Shown here one piece after another: positions 11,281 to 22,823 of a stretch of 64,000 nucleotides of DNA. The translations under genes were made by a program, and so were the position numbers. The notes beneath the pieces are model-generated. The model was not told where the DNA came from. It saw only the letters and a list, made by a program, of their open reading frames with translations, and did no database searches. This stretch comes from Canna indica (lineage: Eukaryota > Streptophyta > Magnoliopsida > Zingiberales > Cannaceae). How positions within the stretch are numbered: the first letter of the stretch is position 1; each line of letters begins with the position of its first letter. The stretch lies in assembly GCA_034359265.1 (NCBI GenBank), contig CP136893.1, positions 23,940,001-24,004,000 of the forward strand, given 5' to 3'.

Positions 11281-12642
11281 ATGAAGCTGATGAATGAATG
11301 GAGATGGATGAATGAAACTGATGATTTTGAGAAGGAATCAATTGAGCTGATAATGGCTTTTATGATTGTATTTATGTGGATAATATGGAAAAATAGGAAT
11401 AGATGTAAGTATGGTGAAAAAAGTTGGGATGTGAAACAAATGGTGAATAGAGTTATCAGAGAAGTGGTGGACTATAATGAATGCAAGAAAAGAGATAGTT
11501 AATAATAGAGTACAAGAGAAGAATAAGGATGTGGAAAAGGAAATTGATGCAAATTTTATACTGCACACTGATGCAACATGAAAAGGGCAAAGAATTGCAA
11601 GATGTGGTTTTGTACTCAAAGATAGAAATGGAGGAACAACAATGAATGGAGAAGGAACTGAGGCCGCAGACAATCCAATGTTAGCGGGGGCAAAGGCAAT
11701 ATGGTTCGGACTTGACAATGTGAGAAAGAAAAATATTAAGGGGTTGATAGTAACATCAGATTGTTTGAGGCTGATAAGAATACTAAAAGGTGAGTTTAAA
11801 TCATCCTGGAACATTTCTGTGTTTGTGGAAAAAATAAAAAGATTAGCGGTTGAAATAAATGTAAAGCAATGACAATACATTAAAAGGGAGCATAATTTGG
11901 TTGCTCATGAGAATGCAAGAAGATCTTTAGAGAGGCATATATAGGGATGTCAACTGTTCGGTTAACTGTACTTTTGGGGGTTAACCGAAATCGAAACCAA
12001 TTTCCAAACTCGCTATCGAAATCGATCGAATTTTTCGATTCGAATAGAATCGATTATCCGTTTACTAATCGATTAACCGGTAGTAAATGAATAACCGATT
12101 CAAAGATTAATAACAAAACCGATTTTGGAAACCGGTTAACCGTAAAAAACCAGTAGTAAACGGATAATCGGTTCAAATATTAATAACAAAATTAGTTTTG
12201 GATACCGGTTAACCGCAAAAAACTATTAATTGAAACCGAATATATAATCGATTTCGGTTACTGGTTAACCGCGACCCGATAACCAAAACTGAACCGATTT
12301 TAAACGGTTTTTGGTTTTTACTATCCAAAATCGAAACCGAATCGCAAATCTACTATCCAAAACTGGATTTTGCGATTCGGTTAAACAGTTAACCGCGATT
12401 ATCTGATTTGAATTATCATCCCTAGGCATATAGCCGTTGATGCTATGATTAATGGAGAAATTGTATTGAGAGGAGAGAGGAGTATATTTGATGTATATGG
12501 TGAGGAAAGAAATTGTATTAGATACTCAAGAAGTAATAAAATTAGTGAAGCTGCGGAGGAATATATTTCTATTCTGGGAAGAGACGAGGAATACAAGATT
12601 ATTGGTCCGTTGTATCCTCTAATTTCTACCAGGATGGGGTGA
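11281..12642 (+). pseudogene. Decayed LINE C-terminus: linker and RNase H domain
   Basis: The plus strand encodes a WIIWKNRNRCKYG block typical of the stretch after plant LINE reverse transcriptases. A broken RNase H domain follows: HTDAT then a stop, CGFVLKDRNGG, AGAKAIWFGLD, VTSDCLRLIRIL and REHNLVAHENAR. Several stops and one frame change are present. A hAT-like MITE (11942-12424) splits the 3' part; the tail resumes at 12425 and its last recognisable reading ends near 12642. No upstream reverse transcriptase is present, so this is a 5'-truncated or eroded copy. Confidence 0.75.
11942..12424. mobile_element. hAT-like MITE (483 bp) with 8-bp target duplication
   Basis: Ends are TAGGGATG and CATCCCTA. 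Perfect 8-bp duplications GGCATATA flank it at 11934-11941 and 12425-12432. The interior is packed with GGTTAACCG, CCGATT and related words in both orientations and has no coding frame. The 8-bp duplication and short terminal repeats fit a non-autonomous hAT derivative. Confidence 0.88.
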
Positions 12643-14370
12643 TGACTCTTTTTGGCTTCCGATTATTTTTTTGAAAAAAAAAACATAAATCAACAAATCT
12701 GTCACTACCACTCCCCTTCACGTACGTGGCAATTCAACGACACAAATTAATGACTTATGGCCACCCCTTTGATTTGACTCATTGAATATCTTATATAGAA
12801 CAACTATATTAAATTAATTAGTTCAAATGATTGACACATATGGACTTAACTGTTTGATGACTTCATTTCTTGCTTTATCATTCTTAGTTTGCTTGATAGA
12901 TGAACTAACTTAATTATAAAATTAGAATGCCGCTCGCACCTATATACCATTAATTATATTTATATGTCTTAATTAATTATGTTGCTTAATTAGCATTCTA
13001 GTATTCATCATCATTCCAGTTGCTTCTCGGTGCATCCTCCATTTGCCGATCGATTAATTAGCAGGTTCTGGACTCTAGAGAGAGAATTAATAATGCAGCA
13101 ATCAATAATTCACATAAGATAATAATTAATATTAAATTCCATTGCAAAGGACTTGCTCTTTTTTTTTTCATTTTTTGTAATTTTCTTTGCAGATCCAGGG
13201 ATCTAATGCCATGCCATTTTTGAATCCAATTGATTGATGAACTCAACAATCAAAATCAAAGCTAGCCTCTTTGACAAATTTGAAGTAATTTTTTTCGGAA
13301 TATTACATATGTACCGAATAAATTTACCCATGTATTTCTTATCTCTAGAACTGCAAACAAAATTGCTCACTAGACTATAAATAGAGCTCGGCTGGAAAGG
13401 AGTTCAAAATTTGAACTTATGTTGGACCTCCAAAGTTTGAGGATATTTTATCTATTGATTGTTCAAACTCCATCCCTAATAGGCTAATAATATAAGTTTT
13501 TATTTTTTGCAAAAAAAAATTAAATTAAATTGTAACCATCTTCTTCTAATCTCAAAATTACACATCAATATTTATTATTGGTTTGATCTCAACTTAATTA
13601 ACCCATCATGCGCTGCGTAATTATGATACCATTAACATATAATATAATGGAAAAGTGTTAGACTAGAAGTGGAGCATGCAACCAATATGCATGCAATTTC
13701 AAAACTCAGATATATATAAGACTAATTTTAAAGAAAATATATTATGTTTAATTAAGAAAAGAGACTATATATAGGAAATGCATTATAATTAATTATTAAG
13801 ATGCACTTGAAATAAAGGAAATGAATTATGATTGCTCGTCTTTCTTGATGTAATGAATTGCATCATGAATACATACATGATTGATCATTAAAGAAGGTGG
13901 AATTATTAGTCAATCATGAAATAATTAGTTGCTAGCTGCACTGCCATGCGTCCTCACTCCACTTGTATGCAATTAGTTAATGGGCAATTCATGACGTAAC
14001 ATATATGCAGACATTTCCATTCCAATTAGTTAATCATTTCCTGGTACGTGTGTTTTGATTTAATTATTCGAAGAAAACAACAATATTCTCTTTATAATTT
14101 GAGCTCTTCCCCTTCATCTCGCTTGACCATATTTTTTAATAAAATTTAATTTTATAATATAATCATTACATGATATACGTAGACTCAAAATTTATATACA
14201 AAAAGCATTTGCAAATATAAATAAATGCAGAACTAAATTAATATAGCACTGTGATCGAAATTAAATCCAAGACCTACTAAAAGCACATTTGAATATTTAA
14301 CCACTAAACTACTAGCGGATTGATAATGTATAATTACCATATTATAAAAGATAAATTATATGAGACCCCC
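12643..14370. other. Intergenic AT-rich DNA
   Basis: No gene, RNA or repeat structure I can support; mostly A/T-rich sequence with scattered TTAATTAA words. Confidence 0.5.
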
Positions 14371-14378
14371 TTCGACTA

Positions 14379-14897
14379 TAAAAGTGAGCAAAATTTATCA
14401 ATTATTCGATTGAACCGAACTCGAATTAATCAAACCGAAGTTTTCAAATAATTTTATATTTTCGGTTCGATTCGATTAATTACCTAATTAACTGAATATT
14501 ATATATAAGGTCTATAAAAAAACATTTATTATATATAACATTGTTTGCCTCTTTGGTTATAGAGGTATTTTATCATCTAAATTGCCTAAGTTTGAATTCT
14601 AGTTTGCGCAATTATTATCATTTTATCTTGTATATGTTATATATATAATTATTGTTAGTCAAATATAAGTTAGTTGTGGTTTGCTAAGTTGGTTAGAGTG
14701 ATAAATTTACGTGTTAAAGGGGTTGGGTTCAAACCTTCGCAATGGTGTAAATATTTATTTTTTAAAAAAAAAAGTTCAGTGAATTGGGTAAATCAATCGA
14801 ACCGAATTAACTAAAAATTTTCGGTTCGATAAATGATTAATCCAATTTTTTTTTATTCAGTTCGATTATTACTGAATTGAACCGTTGCTCACCCATA
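14379..14897. mobile_element. Probable hAT-like MITE (519 bp)
   Basis: The left end TAAAAGTGAGCAA matches the reverse complement of the right end (TATGGGTGAGCAA). Flanks TTCGACTA (14371-14378) and CTCGACTA (14898-14905) form an 8-bp duplication with one mismatch. The interior repeats the CGGTTCGAT word in both directions and has no coding frame. Confidence 0.65.
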
Positions 14898-15126
14898 CTC
14901 GACTACAGGCCATGTGCACAAGACCTACCGAAACTACCAAGTGTGCACAGAATCGTCCTCCACTACATTAGTTATTCAAACCCCACCCCCTCCGTTAACC
15001 AGCTCATTTGTAAGTTAATGTTAAAACTCACCCGTGCGCAGAATCCCCATTCGACCACTTCATTTACCATCTCTTCTGCAAACCTAAATTGAACACAACA
15101 ATAAATCACAAATCCAGCCGGGGAAG

Positions 15127-15637
15127 ATGCGAACTTCAGGCTCCACTAGTGCAAGCAGCAGCTCAGGTAAGAAATCATAAGGCAATAGGAATGCAGTGAG
15201 GTATTATTTCTGTGAAATGATTTCTCAATTAAAGATTGCAAGCATTCAAGCCAACGCGGGAAGGAGAGCTTTTAGATGTCCTGGAAGATTGGGAAGTATT
15301 TCATTTACTAATTTTGAATCAATCTTAGTAAAAATAAATATGATTTGGTTAATTATATGTACAGATTGGTGGTTCACAATGTAATTTCTTCTAATGGGTA
15401 GACCCTCCCAAGAAATGCTCAAAGTTGGAAGATGGTAGTATAATATTTGAAGATTTGTTTGAAATGAATAGAGTCTTAAATGAAGAAAATAAAATTTTGA
15501 GCGAGAAAATTGATGAGTTGCAGCAATTGATGATAAAGAACAAAGATTTGGTTCAATAGATTGAATATGTGAAGGATATCACTTTTAGTTGTAGCATTAT
15601 TTGCATTGCTTTTCTATTAGGTTTATCTTTGAATTAG
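15127..15637 (+). pseudogene. GRF-type zinc-finger/coiled-coil/membrane protein, MULE accessory gene (broken)
   Basis: From the ATG at 15127 the plus strand gives a Ser-rich leader, then a GRF zinc finger in two exons: YYFCE...NAGRRAFRCP and, after an intron of about 90 bases ending near 15364, CNFF-stop-WVDPPKKCSK. A coiled coil follows (NEENKILSEKIDELQQL) and a C-terminal hydrophobic segment (ITFSCSIICIAFLLGLSL). The expected first zinc Cys is Tyr, and stops interrupt the leader, the CNFFxW motif and the stretch before the hydrophobic tail. A clear GT donor is also missing. It converges on the minus-strand PB1-like segment at 16200-16660, the same arrangement as in the MULE at 47498-52652. 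Confidence 0.75.
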
Positions 15638-15639
15638 GA

Positions 15640-15937
15640 TGATATATATAAGGTTGGTATGTATGGATATTAAGATGTTGTAATCTATGTAGTAAAATTA
15701 TAATTTTATTAGATATGTATGTAGTTTATGCAGTATGTATGTAGTTAAATATACACATTTTGAGCTCAGTTTGAAGTATGCGTGCAGTTTATGTAGTATG
15801 TATGTAGTATGGATTGATTATGCGTAAATCAATGCAGTTTATGCAATATATCAATGCAATGTATCCAGTATGTATGCAGTATATCAATGCAGTGTATGAA
15901 GTATGTATGAAATTAAATATACATCGTCAAACATACA
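15640..15937. repeat. Degenerate short repeat tract
   Basis: Imperfect reiterations of words such as TATGTAGTATGTATG and ATGCAGT, partly echoed in reverse orientation just downstream (ACATACACTGCC). No coding potential. Confidence 0.55.
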
Positions 15938-17190
15938 CTGCCGTTTTGAGCTCATACACTGTCAAACATACACTGCCAAACAGTTATCAATTCACACCGA
16001 AAAATCATAATCAATCCAAACTGAAAGATCACGTTTACTGATAAACATACACTGCCATATTGAGGTCATAATCAATTCAAATTGAAAGATCACATTTATT
16101 GATAAACATATAAACTAGAAGATCACATTTACTAACAAACATACAAACTGAAATATTTACATAATCCAAACTGATAAACATTTACAGAATCTAGAATGAG
16201 ATACATTAGGTGGATCTTGATTAGGTACATTAGGTGGATTAGGTGCAAGTTTTTTATTTGCTGGCAGTGGATCCACCAGAATGGGATCATCAACCTTATG
16301 TTATACAAGAATATTCGACCTTCTATTGGTGTTCCCCTGTAGTCCTTTCAGCACACTCAACACATCCTTATCTCCTAAGAAAGATCTAACTATATTAACA
16401 GGCTCATCCCCAAACTTCCACAAAAAATGTGCTGCATTTGAGTAGTCATAAACTTTTTTCAAATCTCTTGTAAGATGTGTGGTGGATAGTAAATGAGGGT
16501 CATACCATAGTTTCTTGATTTTCCCCTTTTATATTGAGGTCTTGGCTTCAAAACAATATCCCTACTCATGTACAAGTTCAAGGGAATAGTCCCCTTTGGA
16601 ATGGGGTAAAATCTAAAAAATACAAAGCTTGATTGGTCCCCACCCATGTACAAGCACTGACAATAAACAATAATAAATAACAAGCACTGACAATAAAGAA
16701 CAAGCACTGAAAATAAATTTCTAAAAAACTAACAATAAACAACAAGCACCGATAATAAACTGAAGTTAACAATGCAATATATATCATACGAATTGAAGCA
16801 TCCAATGCAATAAATAATAGCATTATAATAAACAATGCAGAAGCTAATCACTAAACAATGCATTATCATACCATTGATCTCGAAAAATATAATAAAAAAT
16901 GGTAATTACCTGAATATATCCTGAACTTTGGACTTTGTCTCAAATGTATCCTGAACTTTCATTTCACCAAATTATATCCTAAACTATTAAATCTGTATCA
17001 ATCATATCCCTCCATTAAAATTTCATCACCTACTCCGTTAACAATGTGACGTGGCTTGCACACGTGGATTAAAATATATTTTTTATATTTTAACACTTTC
17101 TCCGTCACCACCTCGCCGGAGAAATCACCGGACCACGCCAAAGAAACAGTCGGACCTCACCGGAGAAACCGTCGGACCTCGTCGGAGAAT
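15938..17190. repeat. Direct duplication, copy 1 (PB1-like segment plus MITE left part)
   Basis: This block recurs at about 20208-21484 in the same orientation and with similar content: the ACATACACTGCC words, the PB1-like coding segment, then the left half of the MITE starting GGTAATTACC. Because both copies carry the MITE at the same place, duplication came after that insertion. Confidence 0.8.
16200..16660 (-). pseudogene. PB1-like N-terminal segment of a MULE protein, copy 1
   Basis: The minus strand reads GTIPLNLYMSRDIVLKPRPQ, YKRG, a frameshift in a short C run, LWYDPHLLS, AHFLWKFGDE, DKDVLSVL and a Pro-rich end (PPNVPNQDPPNV). The pattern YxxG then DxDLLS resembles the PB1-like domain at the start of many plant Mutator-like transposases. 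No catalytic domain follows. Assignment rests on pattern, so it is moderate. Confidence 0.5.
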
Positions 17191-17581
17191 CCATTTCTAT
17201 TGAAATTATTTACGAACGAGGTCCGACGATTTCTCTGGCGAGGTCTGACGATTTTTCTGACTCGGTCCAGAGATTTCTCCAGCGAGGTCTGATGGTTTCT
17301 CTGACTCGGTCCGAAGATTTCTCCGGCGAGGTCTGACGGTTTCTCTAATGCGGTCCGACAATTTCTCCGACGGTGACGGAGAAAGTGTTAAAATATAAAA
17401 AATATATTTTAATCCACGTGTGCAAGCCACGTCACACTGTTAACAGAGTATGTGACAAAATTTTAATGGAGAAATATAATTGATACAAATTTAATAGTCC
17501 AGGATATAATTTGGTGAAACAAAAGTTCATGATACATTTGAGACAAAGTCCAAAGTTCAGGATATATTCAGGCAATTACCC
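16900..17581. mobile_element. MITE with long inverted arms (MULE-like)
   Basis: The left arm starts GGTAATTACCTGAATATATC and the right arm ends GATATATTCAGGCAATTACC; arms of about 200 bases pair with few mismatches up to CTTTCTCCGTCACC / GGTGACGGAGAAAG. The centre holds short tandem words such as TTTCTCCGGCGAGGTC. No convincing target duplication is visible, so the superfamily is uncertain; the arm length suggests a Mutator-like MITE. Confidence 0.75.
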
Positions 17582-18015
17582 AAAAATGCAGTAACTAAAC
17601 AATGTTTAATGCATATAAAACTGAACTAACAACAAAATTCCTTTACTGCATTGTTTACTAATGCATCAGTAACTAAACAATGCATCATTAAACTAATTAC
17701 TGAACAATATTATTACCAGTCCCGAAATAATGTAGTAAACAATGGCCTAATCTCAATGCACTAGTATATATGCCCTAATCTCAATGCACTAAACAATGCA
17801 TGTAAACTAATCTCAATGCCCTAAACTGGATTTCTGATGTGATAATCTCAAAGTTAATCTAAAACTTTAAAAGCCCTAAAACTTACACAAGACCGTTATT
17901 TGCCATGTTTCGCCAATTGAATCCTTGGCATCTTCCCTCTGTGGACGATTAGGATTCGTCGATGATTCAAATGTCCATTTACATAATGTAGGTAGGCCAT
18001 TTACATAATGCTCCA
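17582..18015. other. Non-coding spacer of the MULE relic
   Basis: AT-rich DNA with repeated ACTAAACAATGCAT words and no reading frame of note; likely the former 5' flank of copy 1. Confidence 0.5.
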
Positions 18016-20207
18016 ATTTTTTTTTCTTAGTCCTTCCTTCAAGCTTTGGATTGCTTCATGAATACACTTGAAGGACCATGATTATTTGGCTTTTGTGCTT
18101 GGAAACCATGGATGGTAATCTTTGTATTTATGAGCTAGTAGTTTACACCATAAGCAATTCCCTTTATTCAAAAAAGAAAGTATTCTGCTTGCATTGATAG
18201 ACAGTTTAAAAATGTTTATATTTTTTATTCCAAGCCCTCCTAGATTTTTCCTGGTTGTGACCTTCTTCCAGCGTAATAAATGGAAGCACTTTTTCTCTTT
18301 GCTGAATTTCCATAGGTATCCTTTAGAAATACTCTGAAATTTATCTATGATACCTTTATTCACCCACGAGGATACTAAGGTATGCTTGGGTAAGGAGTTC
18401 AATACTGAATTGAGTAAGGTTGCTCTTCTAGCTTAGGAATCCATCCATCAACCTTGTTCATAGCATTATGAAGCATGATTTCCTCATGATTTTTGTCCAG
18501 CTTCAAAGGGTTGATATATGCTCCTAAGTATTTCATAGGAAAAGAGCCATCTTTAAAGTCAAACACCCTAAATATATCTTTTCTTATAGTGCTTTGATAG
18601 TGTTTTGGAAAATAGACTTCTGATTTGATCTTGTTGATTCTTTGCCCAGTCAAACTACGTACAGTAAAGGTCTAGGGCTTTGTGCACATTCATACAGTTC
18701 CTTTGGTTTCCTTTTATTATAACGATGATATAATCAACAAATGAAAGATGATTTAGTTTCAGACCTTTATATTTGAAAATTTTGATTTCATCAGTATTTG
18801 AACACTTCTGAATAATCTTTGATAAGAGCTCTTGCATGATGATGAATATATAGGGGAAAAGTGGATCCTCATGTCTTACTCCTTTGCAGCTTTGGAATTT
18901 ATCAGACTTAGTCCCATTTATGCAATATCTGAAAATAGCTGATTTGAGACATGATGGAATACATTTTTTGAAGATATCAGGAAAGTTCATAAAAGACATG
19001 ATATTTTCGACAGCTTCCCAAGAAATTCTGTTGAAGGTCTTCTCCAAATCAATCTTTAGAATTACATAGGGTCATCTTCTTTTTGATTTGTTGATAACAT
19101 TGACAACCTCATTGATTATAATGATGTTGTCATGCAACTTTCTGCCTTTCACAAAAGCACACTGCTCATCACAAAAGCACACTGCAAAGTGCAATGATTC
19201 TATAGTCAATGATTTTAGATGTCTCATCTTTTTTTGGAATGAAGATTAGGTCTGTTTCACCCCAGGATTCAAGAAGGAGAGCAGTTTTAGAAAATTCCAT
19301 GTAAGCAAGCTTAATAGAATTTTTCAAAATGTCCCAGTATCTTACAAAAAATTCAATATTAAATCCATCTGGGCCAGGTGCCTTACCCCTTCCAAGATTA
19401 TTAATTGCATTCCAAATTTCTACGATAGTAAAATCCTTACAAAGTTCTATTTTTTTTTTTATTGGTGAGCCTTTTCCAATTAAGACCTTCTGCAATTTGC
19501 CATTTATTACTAATAACAATGTCAGGTTCCTCACTCCATAGAGCCTTGTACCATTCAGCAAAGTTATGAGCTATAACATTGGGACTGTCAAAGGAAATGT
19601 TTTTCACAGTGATGACAGATATTATGTTCTCGCATTTTTTGAAATTGGCCAATCTATGGAAAAATTTTGTGTTCTTATCATTTTATTCCATCCATCTGAT
19701 TCTAGCTTTAGACCACCACAAAATATGAATCTGCTTGTTTAGTACCATAACCCTGTTAGTTAAACATCTCATTCTTGTTATTTCCCAATCATTACATAGG
19801 CCTAATTCATCTTTCTTTTCAAGGTCATCAAACTCTTCTTTAGTTATTTTGAGGACCAACTCAAGTGGATAAATATTTTTCTTGGCCCAAACTGAAACTT
19901 TCTTTCCCAATTCTGCTAACTTTTGACCAAAATCAGACATCCTCATTACATTTCCATTATAGTTCCATTGTTCTCTAATGATTGACTCAATTTTAGTGTG
20001 CTCCAGCCAATGATGTTCAAAATAGAATTTCTTGTGCCAAGTGCCACTGATTTTTTTGTTTTCAGTAGTAAGTAGAATTGGCCTATGGTCGATGCTATTC
20101 TATTGAGGTGTTTGACAGTATTTATGCTGAAGAGATTCATCCAATTCCAATTGATGAGTGCATTGTCAAGCATTGCTAGTATTTTTTTCTTTCCCAGCCC
20201 GCCATTG
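18016..20207 (-). mobile_element. 5'-truncated LINE (non-LTR retrotransposon)
   Basis: Minus-strand fragments give, in order, the end of the endonuclease (LDNALINWNW, HLNRIAS), a linker, reverse transcriptase with GRGKAPGPDGF and LIFIPKKDE, then NRISWEAVENIM, the region of the catalytic box (here FVDYIIV, where FxDD is expected), GYLWKF and GGLGIKN. Stops and frame changes separate them. A T run at about 18016 on the plus strand marks the poly(A) tail. The 5' end stops inside the endonuclease, abutting duplication copy 2. The second catalytic Asp appears lost, and the copy is inactive. Confidence 0.88.
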
Positions 20208-21484
20208 TCAAACATACACTGCCATTTTGAGCTCATACAATATTAAATATACACTGCCAAACAGTTATCAATTCACACTAAAAGATCATAATCAATCCAA
20301 ACTGAAAGATCATGTTTACTGATAAACATACATTGCCATTTTGAGGTCATAATCAATTCAAATTGAAAGATCATATTTGGAAAGATTACATTTACTGATA
20401 AACATACAAATTGAAACATTTACATAATCCAAACAACAGTTTACATAATCCAAACTGATAAACATTTACAGAATCCAAAATGGGATACATTAGGTGGATC
20501 ATGATTAGGTACATTAGGTGGATTAGGTGCAGGTTTTTTATTTGCTGGCAGTGGATCCACCAGAATGGGGTCATCAACCTTATGTTGTACAAGAATATTT
20601 GATCTTTTACTAGTGTTCCCCTGTAGTTCTTTCAGCACACTCAACACATCCTTATCTCATAAGAAAGGTCTAACTATGTCAACAGACTCATCCCCTAACT
20701 TCCACAAAAAATGTGCTGCATTTGGGTAGTTATAAACTCTCTCCAAATCTCTAGCAAGATGTGCGGTGGATAGTAAATGAGGATCATACCATAGTTTCTT
20801 GATTTCCCCCCTTTTATATTGAGGCTTTGACTTCAAAATAATATCTCTACCCATGTACAAGTTCAAGGGAATTGTCCCCTTTGGAATGGGGCAAAATCTG
20901 AAAAATACAAATCTTGATTGGTCCCCACCCATGTACAAGTACTGACAGTAAACATGCAACAATAAATAACAAGCACCGACAATAAATTTCTAAAAAACTA
21001 ATAATAAATAACAAGCACTGGCAATAAACTGAAGTTAACAATGCACTATATATCATACGAATTGAAGCATCCAATGCAATAAACAATAGCATTATCATAA
21101 ACAATGCAGAAGCTAATCACTAAACAATGCATTATCATACCACTGATCTAAAAAAATATAATAAAAAAAGGTAATTACCTAAATATATCCTGAACTTTGA
21201 ATTTTGTGTCAAATGTATTCTGAACTTTCATTTCACCAAATTGTATCTTGAACTATTAAATTTGTATCAATTGTATCCCTCTGTTAAAATTCTGTCACCT
21301 ACTCTATTAACAGTGTGACGTGGCTTGCACACGTGGATTAATATATATTTTTTATGTTTTAACACTTTCTCCGTCACCACCTCGCCGGAGAAATCGCTGA
21401 ACCGCATTAGAGAAACTGTCGGACCTCGTCGGAGAAACTACTGGACCTCACCAGAGAATCCATTTCTATTGGAATTGTTTATGA
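20208..21484. repeat. Direct duplication, copy 2
   Basis: Matches 15938-17190 over its length, including the left half of the GGTAATTACC MITE from about 21170. It stops abruptly near 21484, inside the MITE, where CACTA D sequence begins. Confidence 0.8.
20470..20940 (-). pseudogene. PB1-like N-terminal segment of a MULE protein, copy 2
   Basis: This copy keeps the frame lost in copy 1: PQYKRGEIKKLWYDPHLLS, then RVYNYPNAAHFLWKLGDES. A single stop sits where copy 1 has Gly (before DKDVLSVLKELQ), after which the Pro/Asn-rich tail continues. The two copies have complementary defects, so at the time of duplication the ancestor was more intact than either. Confidence 0.5.
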
Positions 21485-21499
21485 ATGAGGTCTGAAGGT

Positions 21500-21976
21500 T
21501 TCGGCGAGGCAGAGAAGAGAGAGCGGGAGAATGAAAGGGGACGGGCACGAACGCAAATAAAAAGCCTTTTCACCGATGGCCCGTCAGTCGCGTAAACCGT
21601 GGATCTTTAATTATGATATCACCGACGGCCTACGTGGCTCTCTCTAGGCCGTCGGTGATGGGTTTTTTATTTTCACGCCGAGTGTGCACCATCAACCAAT
21701 AAGCGATGGCCACAACAAGCCGTGTCTAATAACTTATTTATATCACCAATGGCCCAATCGGCCCTCTCTAAGCAGTGGCTAAATAACTTATTTCATTTCG
21801 CGCTCCGTGCATGCCATCGGCTATGAGCGGCGATTTTAGACGATCATATGTGAGTTGTTGCTGAGTTTGTCACAATAGCCACACTGTTGCTACGACCATC
21901 GAAAAGCCTGGATATTTCTATCAGTGCAGGCGGCCGTCGGTGAGGCCCGTTGGTGAAAGTCATTATTCTAGTAGTG
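21500..21976 (-). mobile_element. CACTA element D, right end only
   Basis: The terminus ATTCTAGTAGTG (reverse of CACTACTAGAAT) is at 21965-21976. Inside are repeats of CACCGACGG and GGCCGTCGGTGAT like those of element B (39680-40084), joined to a purine-rich block at about 21510. No transposase or left end is found; the body is replaced by the MULE relic, suggesting truncation. Confidence 0.8.
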
Positions 21977-22050
21977 TATGTGTACTCTCATTTTTATTTG
22001 ATAAAAAAAAACTTGTATTAATGCATGATATATTATATATATAAAAATAA

Positions 22051-22316
22051 GGGAAAATAGACTAAAAAATCACAAGGTTTGCAGAAATTCTTTGTTCTAC
22101 CCGCGTTTTTAAAATTCGTCTGTAAATGTACAATATTTACATTCGTTTATGTCATCTACCAAATCGTCAAGCGTTGTTAGCTAAGTTCAGACGACGCTTG
22201 ACGATTTGGTAGATGATATAAACAGATGTAAAGATTGTGCATTTACAGACGAATTTTAAAAACTCGGGTAGAACATAAAATTTCTACAAACCTTGTGATT
22301 TTTTAGTCTATTTTCC
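22051..22316. repeat. Long foldback element, copy 1
   Basis: Two arms of about 130 bases, roughly 90% complementary, run from GGAAAATAGACTAAAAAATC to its inverse at 22316 with almost no loop. There is no coding frame and no clear target duplication. It looks like a MITE and could give a long double-stranded RNA. Confidence 0.85.
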
Positions 22317-22578
22317 ATTAGACGAGGAAGACAACTTGTATTCTTTGGGACTTGATTATTCAATTATATTATTTTTCAAATTTTGTTGAATTGGATAATT
22401 TAAACAGTAAGCATTTAGAATATTTTTTTTCCATTTCTTTTAATATTTGGCAATGTGATAATTTTATTCAAACCTTGAGTTGAGAGAAAAATATCAATAT
22501 GTTTATGTTTAAAAAACATGAATAATATAATTGCTAATATTAGGGTGGCAGTGGATTTATGTAAATGAGTATTTGTGG

Positions 22579-22823
22579 ATTTGTGCAAAAATTTTATGTT
22601 CTACTTGCATTTTCAAAATTTGCCTATAAATGCACAACCTTTACATCTGTTTATGTCATATACTAAATCATCAAGCGTCGCAGCTAAGTTGAGACGACAC
22701 TTGATGATTTGGTAAATGACATAAATATATGTAAATATTGTGCATTTACAGACGAATTTTAAAAACACGAATAGAACATAAAATTTTTATAAATCTTATA
22801 ATTTTTTAGCTTATTTTTTAAAA
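22579..22823. repeat. Long foldback element, copy 2 (diverged)
   Basis: A second, more diverged copy of the 22051-22316 foldback, same orientation, beginning near TTTGTGCAAAAATTTTATG; the outermost left arm is missing. The central words CATCAAGCGTCGCAGCTAAG still match copy 1. Confidence 0.75.

Noticed and set aside
22051..22316. Foldback as a miRNA gene
   Set aside because: Arms are too long and uniformly paired, and a second copy lies next to it; a MITE-type foldback fits better.
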